Position numbers and translations under genes: made by a program. The notes beneath the pieces were generated by a model that was not told the origin of the DNA, did not search any database, and saw only the letters and a list, made by a program, of their open reading frames with translations. This document shows positions 17,218-26,350 of a DNA stretch of 64,000 bases, in pieces. Origin of the DNA: Qipengyuania qiaonensis (GTDB lineage: Bacteria > Pseudomonadota > Alphaproteobacteria > Sphingomonadales > Sphingomonadaceae); the NCBI RefSeq assembly GCF_019711515.1, contig NZ_JAIGNO010000005.1:124001-188000 (forward strand), read 5' to 3'. Each line of letters begins with the position of its first letter. The first letter of the stretch is position 1.

Positions 17218-19566
17218 TCAGTTGCCGAAGCGTGCGGTCAACTGGATGCCGTAGAATCGCGGCTCGGCCGGAATGAAGGTGGGGATGCCGAATGCGCCCC
17301 CCGTGTTCCCGGCGTCAAGCAGGTAATCCTCGTCGAAAGCGTTGCGGATGAAGCCGGCGATCTCGTAGCGGTCGTCGGCCAGACTCACGCCCGCGCGCGC
17401 ATTGACCAGCGTCACCGGCCCCTGCGAAATCAGCTCGCTATTGGGCACTTCGAAATAGATCCGGCTGCGATGCGTGATGCTGGGCGTGGCAAACAGGCGC
17501 GCGCCGCCGCCGAGCGGATAGTCGATGGTGAAACCACCGGCGGCCTGGAACTCGGGCTGGAGACGGAAGCGTGCGCCCGAGAACTGCGGAGCGAAGGAAT
17601 TGTTCTCATCGATCCCGCCGTCGATATAGCCGGCATTGGCGAAGACACTGAACCAGTCGGCAAGCTGGACCGAGATTTCCGCTTCGACCCCAAGATTCGA
17701 GGCCTTACCGGCGCTTTCAGTGCGGCTCATACCGTCGGTGTCAACGACGGTCACCTGGAAGCCGTCGTAGACCTGATAATATGCCCCCAGCGAACCGGAG
17801 ACGCGGCCGCTTGCGAGCTTGATCCCTCCCTCGTAATTCCACACCGTCTCTTCCGGCACTAGCTGCAGGTTGGGCACTACCGTTCCGGCAGTATCCTGCG
17901 TCGCCGAAAGCTGCACTACCGGAGAACGGCGTCCCTTGGAGACGGTCGCAAAAACGTTCACTTCGGGCGACACGCGATACAGCACGTTGAAACGCGGCAG
18001 CCACGCATCGAAGCTGTCTTCGGCGGAAAAGACCCGGCCGCCAGTATCGAGCTGACCCGGTACAAGCGGCGCGCCGCTAAGCACCGAGTTGGGAACGTTG
18101 GTCAGATAGCCCGACCGGCGATCTTCCGTAAGATAGCGCAGGCCGGCAGTCAGTTCGAGCGAGTCGCCGACAAGGTAGGTGACATCGGCGAATACGGAGT
18201 AACTGTCATTTTCACCCCGGTTCTCGAATTCCGAGCGATAGGGAATCGCGCTTACCGCACCCCCGGTGGCCAACCCGGTCACTGCCGAGGATGGCACGCT
18301 GCCATCGGGTGCCACACAGGGAATGCCGGCAATCAGCGGGTCACCGAACAGCGAGCTGAGGCATTGCAGGAATGTCCCTTCCTCGGTCGAGAAAGGCACG
18401 TTCTGACGACCTTCCTCGCTGAAGATGTTCCAGCCGAACGAGCCGCGCAGGTTCGTGCCGGAATAGCTGAAACGACCCTCGTGGCTGAACTGGTTGCCCT
18501 TGGCGATCTCGGCGAATTCGAGGAACGGGGCCGCCGAACCGTCGGCGTCGAAGACTTCGGCGCTGTCGAATTCGCGGTAGCCATTGACCGTGGTGAAGGT
18601 CCAGTTGTCGTCGATGGCCAGTTCGGCAGTGAAGTTCAGGTCGTAGACTTCGCGATTCAAACCGAGTTGCGCATCGCCGAGCGCGTCCGCCGAATAGGGC
18701 GAGCCGCCGAGATTGGCATCCTCGAAAGCGTTGTCCGGGCCGCCCGGTGCACCGGCAAAAGCGGGCAGGGTGCCCGACACGAATGGCGTACCGCCATTGC
18801 GTTGCTGGTCATACGTGCCGATCAGATCGACTGTCAGTTCCGGGGTTGGGGTGTAGCGCAGCGACGCGCGCACCCCCAGTTGATCCTGCGCGTAAAGTTC
18901 CTCTTCCTGGCTCTCGGCGAGGTTTTCAACATAGCCATCGCGCGTGCGCCATTCGAAGGCGACGCGACCGGCCAGAACGTCCGACCCGGCATTGACATAG
19001 CCACCGAGCAGTGTCTGGTCGAAATTGCCGTAGCTGCCGGTCAGCTCGCCCGAGAAGCCTTCGCGCGGGCGGGCGGAGATGAGGCTGATTGCACCCACGG
19101 CAGACGCGGTGCCGAACAGCGTGGCTTGCGGCCCCTTGATGACCTCGACCCGGTCAAGGTCGTAAATGGCTTGGTACGACCCGCGCGAGCGCGAGATATC
19201 GACGCCATTGTAATAGAGCGTGACGCGCGGACCTTGTTGCGAGGAACCGCTGTCCGAGGTGATCCCGCGGATCACGACGCCGGGATTGTTGGCGCTCTGC
19301 TCCTGAATATTGAGGCCCGGAACATAGTTCGACAGTTCGTCGAGGTCGGACACCCCAAGGTCTTTGATCCGTTCGCCCGTAACGGCCGTGATCGTGATCG
19401 GCACATCCTGCGCGCGCTGTTCGACCTTCTGCGCGGTCACGACGATGGTATTGCCCGAAAATCCGCTTTCGGGCGTTTCGCTCTCGGCTTGCTCCTGCGC
19501 AAAAACAGGGGCGGTGGGAAGCGCGATCGACGCGAGCAGAGCTGCGCGGAACAAAGCTGTTTTCAT
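17218..19566 (-). CDS. TonB-dependent outer-membrane receptor
   Basis: A 782-residue beta-barrel receptor that takes up a ligand across the outer membrane using TonB energy. A signal peptide (MKTALFRAALLASIALPTAPVFA) is followed by a TonB box-like segment (NTIVVTAQK). The plug domain (about residues 45-165) has VIRGITSDSGSSQQGP and VEVIKGPQATLFGTASAVGA, and a 22-strand-type barrel ends in the aromatic signature (YGIQLTARFGN). The plug motifs resemble receptors of the iron-complex or polyphenol/lipid uptake group in sphingomonads. The ligand is unknown. The start at 19566 was chosen for its signal peptide, although no good ribosome site precedes it. Confidence 0.92.
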   Translation of the reverse strand: MKTALFRAALLASIALPTAPVFAQEQAESETPESGFSGNTIVVTAQKVEQRAQDVPITITAVTGERIKDLGVSDLDELSNYVPGLNIQEQSANNPGVVIRGITSDSGSSQQGPRVTLYYNGVDISRSRGSYQAIYDLDRVEVIKGPQATLFGTASAVGAISLISARPREGFSGELTGSYGNFDQTLLGGYVNAGSDVLAGRVAFEWRTRDGYVENLAESQEEELYAQDQLGVRASLRYTPTPELTVDLIGTYDQQRNGGTPFVSGTLPAFAGAPGGPDNAFEDANLGGSPYSADALGDAQLGLNREVYDLNFTAELAIDDNWTFTTVNGYREFDSAEVFDADGSAAPFLEFAEIAKGNQFSHEGRFSYSGTNLRGSFGWNIFSEEGRQNVPFSTEEGTFLQCLSSLFGDPLIAGIPCVAPDGSVPSSAVTGLATGGAVSAIPYRSEFENRGENDSYSVFADVTYLVGDSLELTAGLRYLTEDRRSGYLTNVPNSVLSGAPLVPGQLDTGGRVFSAEDSFDAWLPRFNVLYRVSPEVNVFATVSKGRRSPVVQLSATQDTAGTVVPNLQLVPEETVWNYEGGIKLASGRVSGSLGAYYQVYDGFQVTVVDTDGMSRTESAGKASNLGVEAEISVQLADWFSVFANAGYIDGGIDENNSFAPQFSGARFRLQPEFQAAGGFTIDYPLGGGARLFATPSITHRSRIYFEVPNSELISQGPVTLVNARAGVSLADDRYEIAGFIRNAFDEDYLLDAGNTGGAFGIPTFIPAEPRFYGIQLTARFGN

Positions 19567-19955
19567 GACCGGGGTATCGTCTCGACTTGTTGGGAAATAA
19601 GGTTCGCCAGCCGGGTAGAATTGCCTTGTGACGCAAAGATTGCCGTTGGCCTGCAGTTTTATGAAGCTGTGGCGGAGCGTAATTTCGTTGCATTGCAGCA
19701 ACACTGGCTGCTCCTGCGCGCACCCATGATACGGCGCTGCGGTTTGGCGCCGAATACCCTATGCGATCCCAGACTTTCCTACTGGCAAGTGGACGTGGCA
19801 GCTATAAGCCCATGCCGCGCACGCCCCATCCGCTGTTTGCCATCGCCAGCCTGGAGGCCATCCATCGGGTGGCGGATTTTTCGTCCCTGAACAGTGTAAC
19901 AGGCGGTCCATGTTTCAGCTTCGCCGTCACGAAGCTGAACGCGCGGACCGCCGAA
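19567..19955. other. Gene-free region between the TonB receptor and msrA
   Basis: This stretch of 389 bp has no open frame that looks real on either strand. It must contain the promoter of the TonB receptor on the minus strand. I looked for a cobalamin or other riboswitch core and saw none. Its left 350 bp hold no structure I can name. The right end holds the hairpin described separately at 19902-19952. Confidence 0.5.
19902..19952 (-). terminator. Two-stem hairpin just past msrA
   Basis: An outer stem GGCGGTCC (19902-19909) / GGACCGCC (19945-19952) and an inner stem TTCAGCTTC (19914-19922) / GAAGCTGAA (19931-19939) are both perfect, separated by small internal loops. It begins 3 bp after the msrA stop codon. 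It lacks a T tract on either side, so it may be a stability hairpin or a factor-assisted end rather than a classic terminator. Confidence 0.55.
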
Positions 19956-20492
19956 TCAGGCGTCTTCCTTCAGGTATTTCTGGAAGCTCTTGCGCAGCTT
20001 CATCAGCTTCGGCGGTATCACGGCCAGGCAATAGGGGTTTCGCTGGCCTTCGCCTTCCCAGTATTCCTGATGATAGTCCTCGGCCGGATACCATTCGCCG
20101 CCTTCGATGGTCGTCACGGCTTCCTGTCCGGGATGCTCGTCGTTCCAGCGGTCGATCGCGGCGCGCGCCTCGTCCTCCTGTCCTTCCAGCGGAAAGATGG
20201 CGCTGCGGTACTGGGTGCCGACATCGTTGCCCTGCCGATTGAGCTGGGACGGGTCATGGGTGCCCATGAAGACGTCGTACAACTGTTCGAGGGTGATCTG
20301 CTCGTCGTCGAATGTCACTCGTACACCTTCGGCATGGCCGGTATTGCCGGTGCAGACCTCCTTGTAGGTGGGGCTGGCCTGGTGACCGCCGATATAGCCG
20401 CTCTCGACCCCGCTCACGCCGATCACGTCCTTCATCACTGCTTCGGTGCACCAGAAGCACCCGCCGGCAACGATCGCCTGTTGTTCCGCCAT
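19956..20492 (-). CDS. msrA: Peptide-methionine (S)-S-oxide reductase MsrA
   Basis: A 178-residue enzyme that repairs methionine-S-sulfoxide. The catalytic motif GGCFWCTEAVM places the active cysteine near residue 13. GVESGYIGG, HAEGVRVTFD and DPSQLNRQGNDVGTQYRSAIF are family signatures. A perfect AAGGAG ribosome site lies 8 nt upstream of the start. It stands alone with a strong hairpin right after the stop codon. Unlike msrB, its upstream region shows no EcfG promoter match. Confidence 0.95.
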   Translation of the reverse strand: MAEQQAIVAGGCFWCTEAVMKDVIGVSGVESGYIGGHQASPTYKEVCTGNTGHAEGVRVTFDDEQITLEQLYDVFMGTHDPSQLNRQGNDVGTQYRSAIFPLEGQEDEARAAIDRWNDEHPGQEAVTTIEGGEWYPAEDYHQEYWEGEGQRNPYCLAVIPPKLMKLRKSFQKYLKEDA

Positions 20493-20593
20493 GTCCGTAT
20501 CTCCTTGTTGGACGCCCAGATAGGAATCCGTCTCGCGCTTGTCATCCGCTGCATGCAGGTGCAGGACGATACGGACTGTTCAGAGGGAGAGAC

Positions 20594-21439
20594 ATGATGC
20601 GTTACCTGCTTGCAACCGCCGCGCTGGCATTTGCCGTTCCCGCGGCTGCGGATAATCACGAATTGCCGAGTGCGGAGGCGTTTGCGGCAACCCACGCCGA
20701 AGCCATGTCCGGTGCGATCAACCATCCCAGCCGGGCCGACGACCGGGCGCGAGACCAGTATCGCCACCCGGCGGAAACGCTCGCCTTCTTCCGCGTCGCG
20801 CCCGACATGAAGGTCGGCGAATATGCGCCGGGCGGCGGCTGGTACACCCGGGTACTCGGTCATTACCTTGGCGGCGAAGGCAAGCTCGTCGGTCTCTATT
20901 TCGATCCCGCCAGCGGGCCGTTCAACGACGAAACCCAGCAAGGCATCCGTGCAGGCGCCACCGGCTTTGCTGCCAAGACCGCCGAATCCACCGGCCTTCC
21001 GGCAGCCAACTTCTCGGCTTTCACACTGGATGCGGTGCCTGAAGGCGAAGCCGGAACATTCGACCGGGTTGTCGTCATCCGCATGCTGCACAACATGATG
21101 CGCTGGAACAATGCCGACAGCGAAATCAAGGCCATGCGCGGCCTGCTCAAGCCGGGCGGTATGCTCGGCATCGTCCAGCATCGTGCGCCCGCGGAAGCAA
21201 CGGCTGAATATGCCGATGGCTCGAAGGGGTATCTGCGGCAGGATGACGTGGTTGGGTACATCGAGGCGCTCGGCTTCGAATTCGTCGGCAGCAGCGAGGT
21301 GAATGCGAACCCCGCCGACAGTGCCGACTATCCGGAAGGCGTCTGGGAAATGCCTCCCAGTTTGCGCACCAAGCGCGACGATCTGAAGGACAAGGGCGAA
21401 AGCGACCGCATGACCCTGCTGTTCCGCAAACGCGATTGA
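20594..21439 (+). CDS. Exported methyltransferase-like protein (COG4798 type)
   Basis: A 281-residue protein with a clear signal peptide (MMRYLLATAALAFAVPAAADNHE) followed by a class I methyltransferase-like fold. The SAM loop reads VGEYAPGGGWYTRVL where cytoplasmic enzymes have ExGxGxG, so the glycines are partly kept. A motif VVVIRMLHNMMRWN and the hinge LLKPGGMLGIVQHR match predicted methyltransferases of this exported group. The function is unknown. A periplasmic methyltransferase is puzzling because SAM is cytoplasmic. GAGGGAGA lies just before the start. It is divergent from msrA. Confidence 0.75.
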   Translation: MMRYLLATAALAFAVPAAADNHELPSAEAFAATHAEAMSGAINHPSRADDRARDQYRHPAETLAFFRVAPDMKVGEYAPGGGWYTRVLGHYLGGEGKLVGLYFDPASGPFNDETQQGIRAGATGFAAKTAESTGLPAANFSAFTLDAVPEGEAGTFDRVVVIRMLHNMMRWNNADSEIKAMRGLLKPGGMLGIVQHRAPAEATAEYADGSKGYLRQDDVVGYIEALGFEFVGSSEVNANPADSADYPEGVWEMPPSLRTKRDDLKDKGESDRMTLLFRKRD

Positions 21440-21478
21440 TCGATAGAGACCGTCAGCAGCGGTTCAGGCGATGAGAGG

Positions 21479-21515
21479 CAACCCTTCGATGTGATGCTGT
21501 TACATCGAAGGGTTG
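21479..21515 (+). promoter_or_regulatory. Hairpin covering the ribosome site of the SIMPL-domain gene
   Basis: CAACCCTTCGATGT (21479-21492) and ACATCGAAGGGTTG (21502-21515) form a perfect 14-bp stem with a 9-nt loop. The 3' arm contains GAAGGG, the only Shine-Dalgarno-like sequence before the ATG at 21520. In RNA the ribosome site would be buried. It could be a translational switch, a thermosensor, or the terminator of the preceding gene. Confidence 0.55.
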
Positions 21516-21519
21516 TTGC

Positions 21520-22284
21520 ATGTCGAAATCGCTCTCCGTTCTGCTCGCGGCGCCACTGGCGCTGGCCGCCTGTTCCGATCGAACCGACGAGGCGCGGGGC
21601 GTAGATCACGGCGAAACGCTCCTCTCGGTCAGCGCCAGCGGGCAGGCCGAAAGTCGCCCAGATCGCGCGCAGTTCCAGGCGGGCATCGAAACCTGGGCGC
21701 GCTCGGCCAGGGATGCGAGCGCGGCCAATCAGGAGAAAATTGCCGAGATCGTAGCAGCTTTGCGCGAACTCGGCGTGGAACAGGACGATATCCAGACCCG
21801 CGCAGTGAGCGTGCAGCGGATCGACTGGGGCGACCGGAAGGGCCAGTTCCAGGCGAGCAACGTGGTCGAAGTCACCATGCGCAGTCCCGACAAGGCGGGC
21901 GAAGCGGTGACCGCCGTGACCGAGGCCGGTGCCAACATCGTTGCGGGCCCCAGCCTGTCGATGACAGATCCCGAGGCGACGGCCAATCTCGCCTACGCCG
22001 ATGCTTACAAGGCGGCGAGGAAGCGCGCCGAAGCCTACGCCGCAGCAGCAGGAATGGAAGTCAGCCGGGTACTGTACATCCGCGATGCGGGGGGCACGCA
22101 GGGGCAGACATGGTTACGCGGCGCCGATGCGACGGCCGAAAGCGCGGCAATCCGCACGCAGAATGTCGCGCCTCCGCCGCCGGTCGCCATGCCCGCGCCC
22201 GAGCAGGGTTCACCTTCGATGATGATCGGCACGACGCGCAGCGACGTCTATATCCAGGTGGACTTCGCCCTGCGGGAGAAATAG
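21520..22284 (+). CDS. SIMPL-domain (DUF541) lipoprotein
   Basis: A 254-residue protein with a lipoprotein-type N-terminus (LLAAPLALAACSD, lipidation at the Cys near residue 18). The SIMPL/DUF541 domain opens with VSASGQAESRPDRAQFQAGI, and QDDIQTRAVSVQRI and AYKAARKRAEAYAAAAGM are typical of it. Members form oligomeric envelope proteins linked to oxidative stress in some bacteria. The molecular function is unclear. The start at 21520 lies 4 bp beyond a perfect hairpin that includes the ribosome site. Confidence 0.85.
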   Translation: MSKSLSVLLAAPLALAACSDRTDEARGVDHGETLLSVSASGQAESRPDRAQFQAGIETWARSARDASAANQEKIAEIVAALRELGVEQDDIQTRAVSVQRIDWGDRKGQFQASNVVEVTMRSPDKAGEAVTAVTEAGANIVAGPSLSMTDPEATANLAYADAYKAARKRAEAYAAAAGMEVSRVLYIRDAGGTQGQTWLRGADATAESAAIRTQNVAPPPPVAMPAPEQGSPSMMIGTTRSDVYIQVDFALREK

Positions 22285-22294
22285 TGCGAAACGC

Positions 22295-23158
22295 ATGAGA
22301 GAACTGACCGTCGCCGTCCTGCAATTGCCGCTTGCTCGTTCCAATGCGGCGGAAAATATCGCCGCCGTCTCCGCTCTGGTCGAGGAAGCAGCGGGCAAAG
22401 GCGCACAAGTGATCCTTCCGCCTGAACTGTTCGCGGGCGAGTACTTCTGCCGCGAGGAGGAGGAGGCGCTATTCGACCTTGCGTATCCGACGTCGGAGAG
22501 CCCCAGTGTGCAGGCGATGCAAGAGCTTGCGCACAAGCTCGGCGTGGCGATCCCGGCCAGCTTCTTCGAACGCGACGGGCAGCACTACTACAACACGCTT
22601 GCGATGATCGGGCCGGATGGCAAGATCATGGGCACCTATCGCAAGAGTCATATCCCCGATGGACCGGGCTACGAGGAGAAATACTACTTCCGCCCCGGCA
22701 ATGACGGGTTCAAGGTATGGGACGTTTTCGACGCGCGTATCGGCGTCGGCATCTGCTGGGACCAGTGGTATCCCGAATGTGCCCGGGTTATGGGGCTAAA
22801 GGGAGCCGAAGTGCTGTTTTACCCGACAGCCATCGGTTCCGAACCTTACGATGCCGATCTCGACACCAGCCGCATGTGGCGCCGCGCGATGATCGGGCAC
22901 GCCGTTTCGAACTGCATGCCCGTCTGCGCTGCCAACCGCATCGGCCATGAAGGACCGGCCGACCGCCAGCAGAGCTTCTACGGCCACAGCTTCATCTCCG
23001 ACGAATGGGGCGATCTGGTCGAGGAATTCGGCGGCTCTTCCGAAGGAGTGCTGGTGGCGACACTCGATCTCGATCGCGCAAGGAAACACCGCGCGGGCAT
23101 GGGCTTCTTCCGCGACCGCCGTCCCCAGCTTTACGGTCGCATCTGCGAGGATGTCTGA
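22295..23158 (+). CDS. aguB: N-carbamoylputrescine amidase
   Basis: A 287-residue nitrilase-superfamily amidohydrolase, the enzyme that turns N-carbamoylputrescine into putrescine in the agmatine route. The Glu-Lys-Cys triad is visible as PPELFAGEYF, YRKSHIPDGPGYEEKYYF and GVGICWDQWYPE (Cys at residue 154). The last two segments are typical of AguB rather than of other nitrilases. The partner agmatine deiminase (aguA) is not in the window. It follows the SIMPL lipoprotein by 10 bp and precedes folK by 18 bp, so the three may share a transcript. Confidence 0.9.
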   Translation: MRELTVAVLQLPLARSNAAENIAAVSALVEEAAGKGAQVILPPELFAGEYFCREEEEALFDLAYPTSESPSVQAMQELAHKLGVAIPASFFERDGQHYYNTLAMIGPDGKIMGTYRKSHIPDGPGYEEKYYFRPGNDGFKVWDVFDARIGVGICWDQWYPECARVMGLKGAEVLFYPTAIGSEPYDADLDTSRMWRRAMIGHAVSNCMPVCAANRIGHEGPADRQQSFYGHSFISDEWGDLVEEFGGSSEGVLVATLDLDRARKHRAGMGFFRDRRPQLYGRICEDV

Positions 23159-23176
23159 CGCTGGTGCGACGCAAGA

Positions 23177-23677
23177 ATGAATACTGTCATGGCAAGCGAG
23201 CATCGATATCTGGTCGCGCTGGGATCGAACCGGCGACTTGCCGGTATTGGCGATCCCCGCGCGGTACTGGATGCAACGTTGGGCGCGCTGGCACATGAGG
23301 GTTGGCGGGTCGAAGCGGTTGCGCGATACATCGAAAGCGCGCCGGTTGGCCCGTCTCTGCGCCGTTATACCAACGGCGCAGCGCTTATTGTCGGCGACCT
23401 GGCGCCGCCCGACGCGCTCGAGAACCTGCAGGGCATCGAACAAGCCTTCGGGCGCGATCGACGGGGGCAGCGCTGGCGTTCGCGCACGCTCGATCTCGAC
23501 ATCGTTCTGTGGAGCGGGGGAACATGGCATTCGTCCGGCTTGACGATCCCGCATCCGCTGTTCCGCCAGCGCGATTTCGTACTTCGTCCGACGGCTCAGA
23601 TTGCGCCGAACTGGCGTGACCCGGTTTCCGGTCTCTCGCTTCGCCAGCTCGCAGCACGGGCTGGCCGACCGGACTGA
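23177..23677 (+). CDS. folK: 2-amino-4-hydroxy-6-hydroxymethyldihydropteridine diphosphokinase
   Basis: A 166-residue pyrophosphokinase of folate synthesis. LVALGSNRRLAGIGDPRAVL is the opening, GRDRRGQRWRSRTLDLDIVLW carries the signature RxxRxxxxRTLDLDI, and IPHPLFRQRDFVLRP is the C-terminal family motif. The ATG at 23177 is used. A second ATG at 23189 has no better ribosome site. The N-terminal loop is slightly shorter than in E. coli FolK. It lies upstream of tRNA-Lys with 63 bp between. Confidence 0.9.
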   Translation: MNTVMASEHRYLVALGSNRRLAGIGDPRAVLDATLGALAHEGWRVEAVARYIESAPVGPSLRRYTNGAALIVGDLAPPDALENLQGIEQAFGRDRRGQRWRSRTLDLDIVLWSGGTWHSSGLTIPHPLFRQRDFVLRPTAQIAPNWRDPVSGLSLRQLAARAGRPD

Positions 23678-23739
23678 CGAGATTGCCGCATCACCCGCTT
23701 GACCGCCCGCGGCAGCGCCCCTAGGTGGCACGCCGTGGT

Positions 23740-23816
<77 letters not shown>

Positions 23817-23874
23817 CCATCGTCCGCCCCCGAGGCCGGATCGCCGGCTCACACAGACCGGAGCAAGCTATTCC

Positions 23875-24981
23875 ATGAAGACCCGCGCCGCCGTAGCCTT
23901 CGCCCCCAAGCAGCCGCTTGAAATCGTCGAGCTCGATCTGGAGGGCCCCAAGGCCGGCGAGGTGCTGGTCGAGATCATGGCAACCGGAATCTGCCACACC
24001 GATGCCTACACTCTCGACGGGCTCGATAGTGAAGGCATCTTCCCCAGCGTCCTTGGCCACGAAGGTGCGGGCGTGGTCCGCGAAGTCGGCGCGGGCGTGA
24101 CCAGCGTGAAGCCCGGCGATCATGTGATCCCGCTTTACACCCCCGAATGTCGCCAGTGCAAAATGTGCCTCTCGGGCAAGACCAATCTGTGCAGCGCGAT
24201 CCGCGAAACGCAGGGCAAGGGCCTGATGCCCGATGGAACCACACGGTTCTCCTATCAGGGCAAGCCAATCTACCACTACATGGGCTGCTCGACCTTTTCG
24301 AACTTCACCGTCCTGCCGGAAATCGCGGTCGCCAAGATCCGCGAGGACGCACCGTTCCACACCACTTGCTATATCGGATGCGGCGTGACCACGGGCGTCG
24401 GCGCGGTGGTCAATACGGCACAGGTTAAGCCGGGCGACAATGTGGTGGTGTTCGGGCTCGGCGGGATCGGCCTCAACGTGATCCAGGGTGCGCGGATGGC
24501 GGGGGCCGACCGGATCGTGGGTGTCGACATCAACCCCGACAAGAAGCCCTACGCCGAACATTTCGGGATGACCGACTTCGTAAATCCGAAGGAAGTCGAC
24601 GATGTGGTCGTACATCTGGTTCAGATGCTCGACGGCGGGGCGGATTACAGTTTCGACTGCACCGGCAACACCGAAGTCATGCGTCAGGCGCTCGAATGCT
24701 GTCACAAGGGCTGGGGCACCAGCATTGTCATTGGAGTGGCCGAAGCGGGCAAGACGATCGAGACGCGCCCGTTCCAGTTGGTGACGGGTCGCAACTGGCG
24801 TGGCACCGCGTTCGGTGGAGCCAAGGGGCGTACCGACGTGCCCAAGATCGTAGACTGGTATATGGACGGGAAGATCCAGATCGACCCGATGATCACCCAT
24901 GTCCTGAAGCTGGAAGAAATCAACAAGGGTTTCGATCTGATGCATGAAGGCGAAAGCATCCGCAGCGTGGTGGTTTATTGA
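23875..24981 (+). CDS. frmA: S-(hydroxymethyl)glutathione dehydrogenase / class III alcohol dehydrogenase
   Basis: A 368-residue zinc dehydrogenase that oxidises the glutathione adduct of formaldehyde. [29 protein letters not shown] carries the catalytic zinc cysteine and the GHE site. Four cysteines in [15 protein letters not shown] hold the structural zinc. The NAD fold is [29 protein letters not shown]. These are class III features. Its stop overlaps the ATG of the CoA-transferase A subunit (TGATG), and the S-formylglutathione hydrolase gene follows as the fourth gene, so this is a formaldehyde-detoxification operon. Confidence 0.96.
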   Translation: MKTRAAVAFAPKQPLEIVELDLEGPKAGEVLVEIMATGICHTDAYTLDGLDSEGIFPSVLGHEGAGVVREVGAGVTSVKPGDHVIPLYTPECRQCKMCLSGKTNLCSAIRETQGKGLMPDGTTRFSYQGKPIYHYMGCSTFSNFTVLPEIAVAKIREDAPFHTTCYIGCGVTTGVGAVVNTAQVKPGDNVVVFGLGGIGLNVIQGARMAGADRIVGVDINPDKKPYAEHFGMTDFVNPKEVDDVVVHLVQMLDGGADYSFDCTGNTEVMRQALECCHKGWGTSIVIGVAEAGKTIETRPFQLVTGRNWRGTAFGGAKGRTDVPKIVDWYMDGKIQIDPMITHVLKLEEINKGFDLMHEGESIRSVVVY

Positions 24982-25706
24982 TGGCAGACAAGCTCTTTTC
25001 CGATCCTGCTTCGGCCCTCGACGGGCTGCTTGCCGACGACATGCTGATCGCGAGTGGGGGTTTCGGCCTCTGCGGCATTCCCGAACGGCTGTTGACGGCT
25101 ATCCGTGACAGTGGGGTCAAAGGCCTGACATTCGCCAGCAACAATGCCGGTATCGACAATGAAGGCATCGGCATGCTGCTGCGCACCCAGCAGGTAAAGA
25201 AAATGATTTCGTCCTATGTCGGCGAGAACAAGGAATTCGAGCGGCAGTTTCTCTCGGGCGAGCTCGAGGTCGAGTTCTGTCCGCAGGGCACGCTGGCCGA
25301 GCGCATGCGCGCAGGTGGAGCCGGCATTCCGGGATTTTACACCAAGACTGGTGTCGGTACCCAGGTGGCCGAAGGCAAGGAAGTCAAGGAATTCGATGGC
25401 GAGGAGTATATCCTCGAACGCGGCATCTTCGCCGATCTCGCCATCGTGAAAGCGTGGAAGGCGGACGAGACGGGCAATCTCGTGTTCCGCAAGACTGCAC
25501 GCAACTTCAACCTGCCCGCTGCGACCTGTGGCAAGGTCTGCGTGGTCGAAGTGGAGGAGGTGGTGCCGACCGGCAGCCTCGATCCCGATTGCATCCACTT
25601 GCCGGGCGTCTACGTCCAGCGGATGATCGTGGGCGCTCCCTACGACAAGAAGATCGAATTCGAGACCACCAGAGAACGCGATGGCCGCGAAAGGGAGAGC
25701 GCCTGA
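24981..25706 (+). CDS. scoA: 3-oxoacid CoA-transferase subunit A
   Basis: A 241-residue alpha subunit of a type I CoA-transferase. It contains [18 protein letters not shown] (the CoA-binding glycine loop), [17 protein letters not shown] and [24 protein letters not shown], as in succinyl-CoA:3-ketoacid transferase. The ATG is nested in the frmA stop (TGATG), and its own stop overlaps the start of the B subunit in the same way. Translational coupling on both sides ties it tightly to the formaldehyde gene. The acyl substrate cannot be read from the sequence. Acetoacetate is the usual one. Confidence 0.93.
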   Translation: MADKLFSDPASALDGLLADDMLIASGGFGLCGIPERLLTAIRDSGVKGLTFASNNAGIDNEGIGMLLRTQQVKKMISSYVGENKEFERQFLSGELEVEFCPQGTLAERMRAGGAGIPGFYTKTGVGTQVAEGKEVKEFDGEEYILERGIFADLAIVKAWKADETGNLVFRKTARNFNLPAATCGKVCVVEVEEVVPTGSLDPDCIHLPGVYVQRMIVGAPYDKKIEFETTRERDGRERESA

Positions 25707-26347
25707 TGAGCTGGGATCGCAACCAGATGGCAGCCCGCGCGGCCAAGGAGCTGGAAGACGGCTACTACGTCAATCTCGGCATCGGTATCCCGACGCTGGT
25801 CGCCAACCATATTCCCGCGGGCATGCAGGTCACACTGCAGAGCGAGAACGGCATGCTCGGCATCGGGCCGTTCCCCTATCCCGACGAGGTCGATGCGGAC
25901 CTGATCAATGCGGGCAAGCAGACCATCAGCGAATTGCCGCACAGCGCCTATTTCGACAGTGCAGCTAGCTTCGCGATGATCCGCGGCGGGCATATCGATC
26001 TGACCGTGCTCGGCGCGATGGAAGTGGCTCAGAATGGCGACATCGCCAACTGGATGATCCCGGGCAAGATGATCAAGGGCATGGGCGGCGCGATGGATCT
26101 GGTCGCGGGCGTCAAAAAGATCATCGTCGTGATGGAGCACACCGCCAAGGATGGCAGCCCCAAATTCATTCCCGAATGCACCCTGCCACTGACCGGCAAG
26201 AACGTGGTCGACATGATCGTCACTGATCTGGCCGTGTTCCATCGTCCCGATCATGACAGTGCCTTCCGTCTGATCGAGCTGGCGCCCGAAGTGACCGCGG
26301 ACGAGGTGGCGGACAAGACCACTGCGAAATACGAAGTCGCGCTTTAA
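25706..26347 (+). CDS. scoB: 3-oxoacid CoA-transferase subunit B
   Basis: A 213-residue beta subunit. The catalytic glutamate lies in [12 protein letters not shown] (about residue 48), where the enzyme forms its glutamyl-CoA intermediate. [40 protein letters not shown] and [12 protein letters not shown] are typical. It pairs with the A subunit immediately upstream (overlap TGATG). Three bases separate it from the S-formylglutathione hydrolase gene. Confidence 0.94.
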   Translation: MSWDRNQMAARAAKELEDGYYVNLGIGIPTLVANHIPAGMQVTLQSENGMLGIGPFPYPDEVDADLINAGKQTISELPHSAYFDSAASFAMIRGGHIDLTVLGAMEVAQNGDIANWMIPGKMIKGMGGAMDLVAGVKKIIVVMEHTAKDGSPKFIPECTLPLTGKNVVDMIVTDLAVFHRPDHDSAFRLIELAPEVTADEVADKTTAKYEVAL

Positions 26348-26350
26348 AAC

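Noticed and set aside
19567-19760. Cobalamin or other riboswitch in the TonB receptor leader
   Set aside because: No recognisable B12-box or other core sequence could be found by eye.
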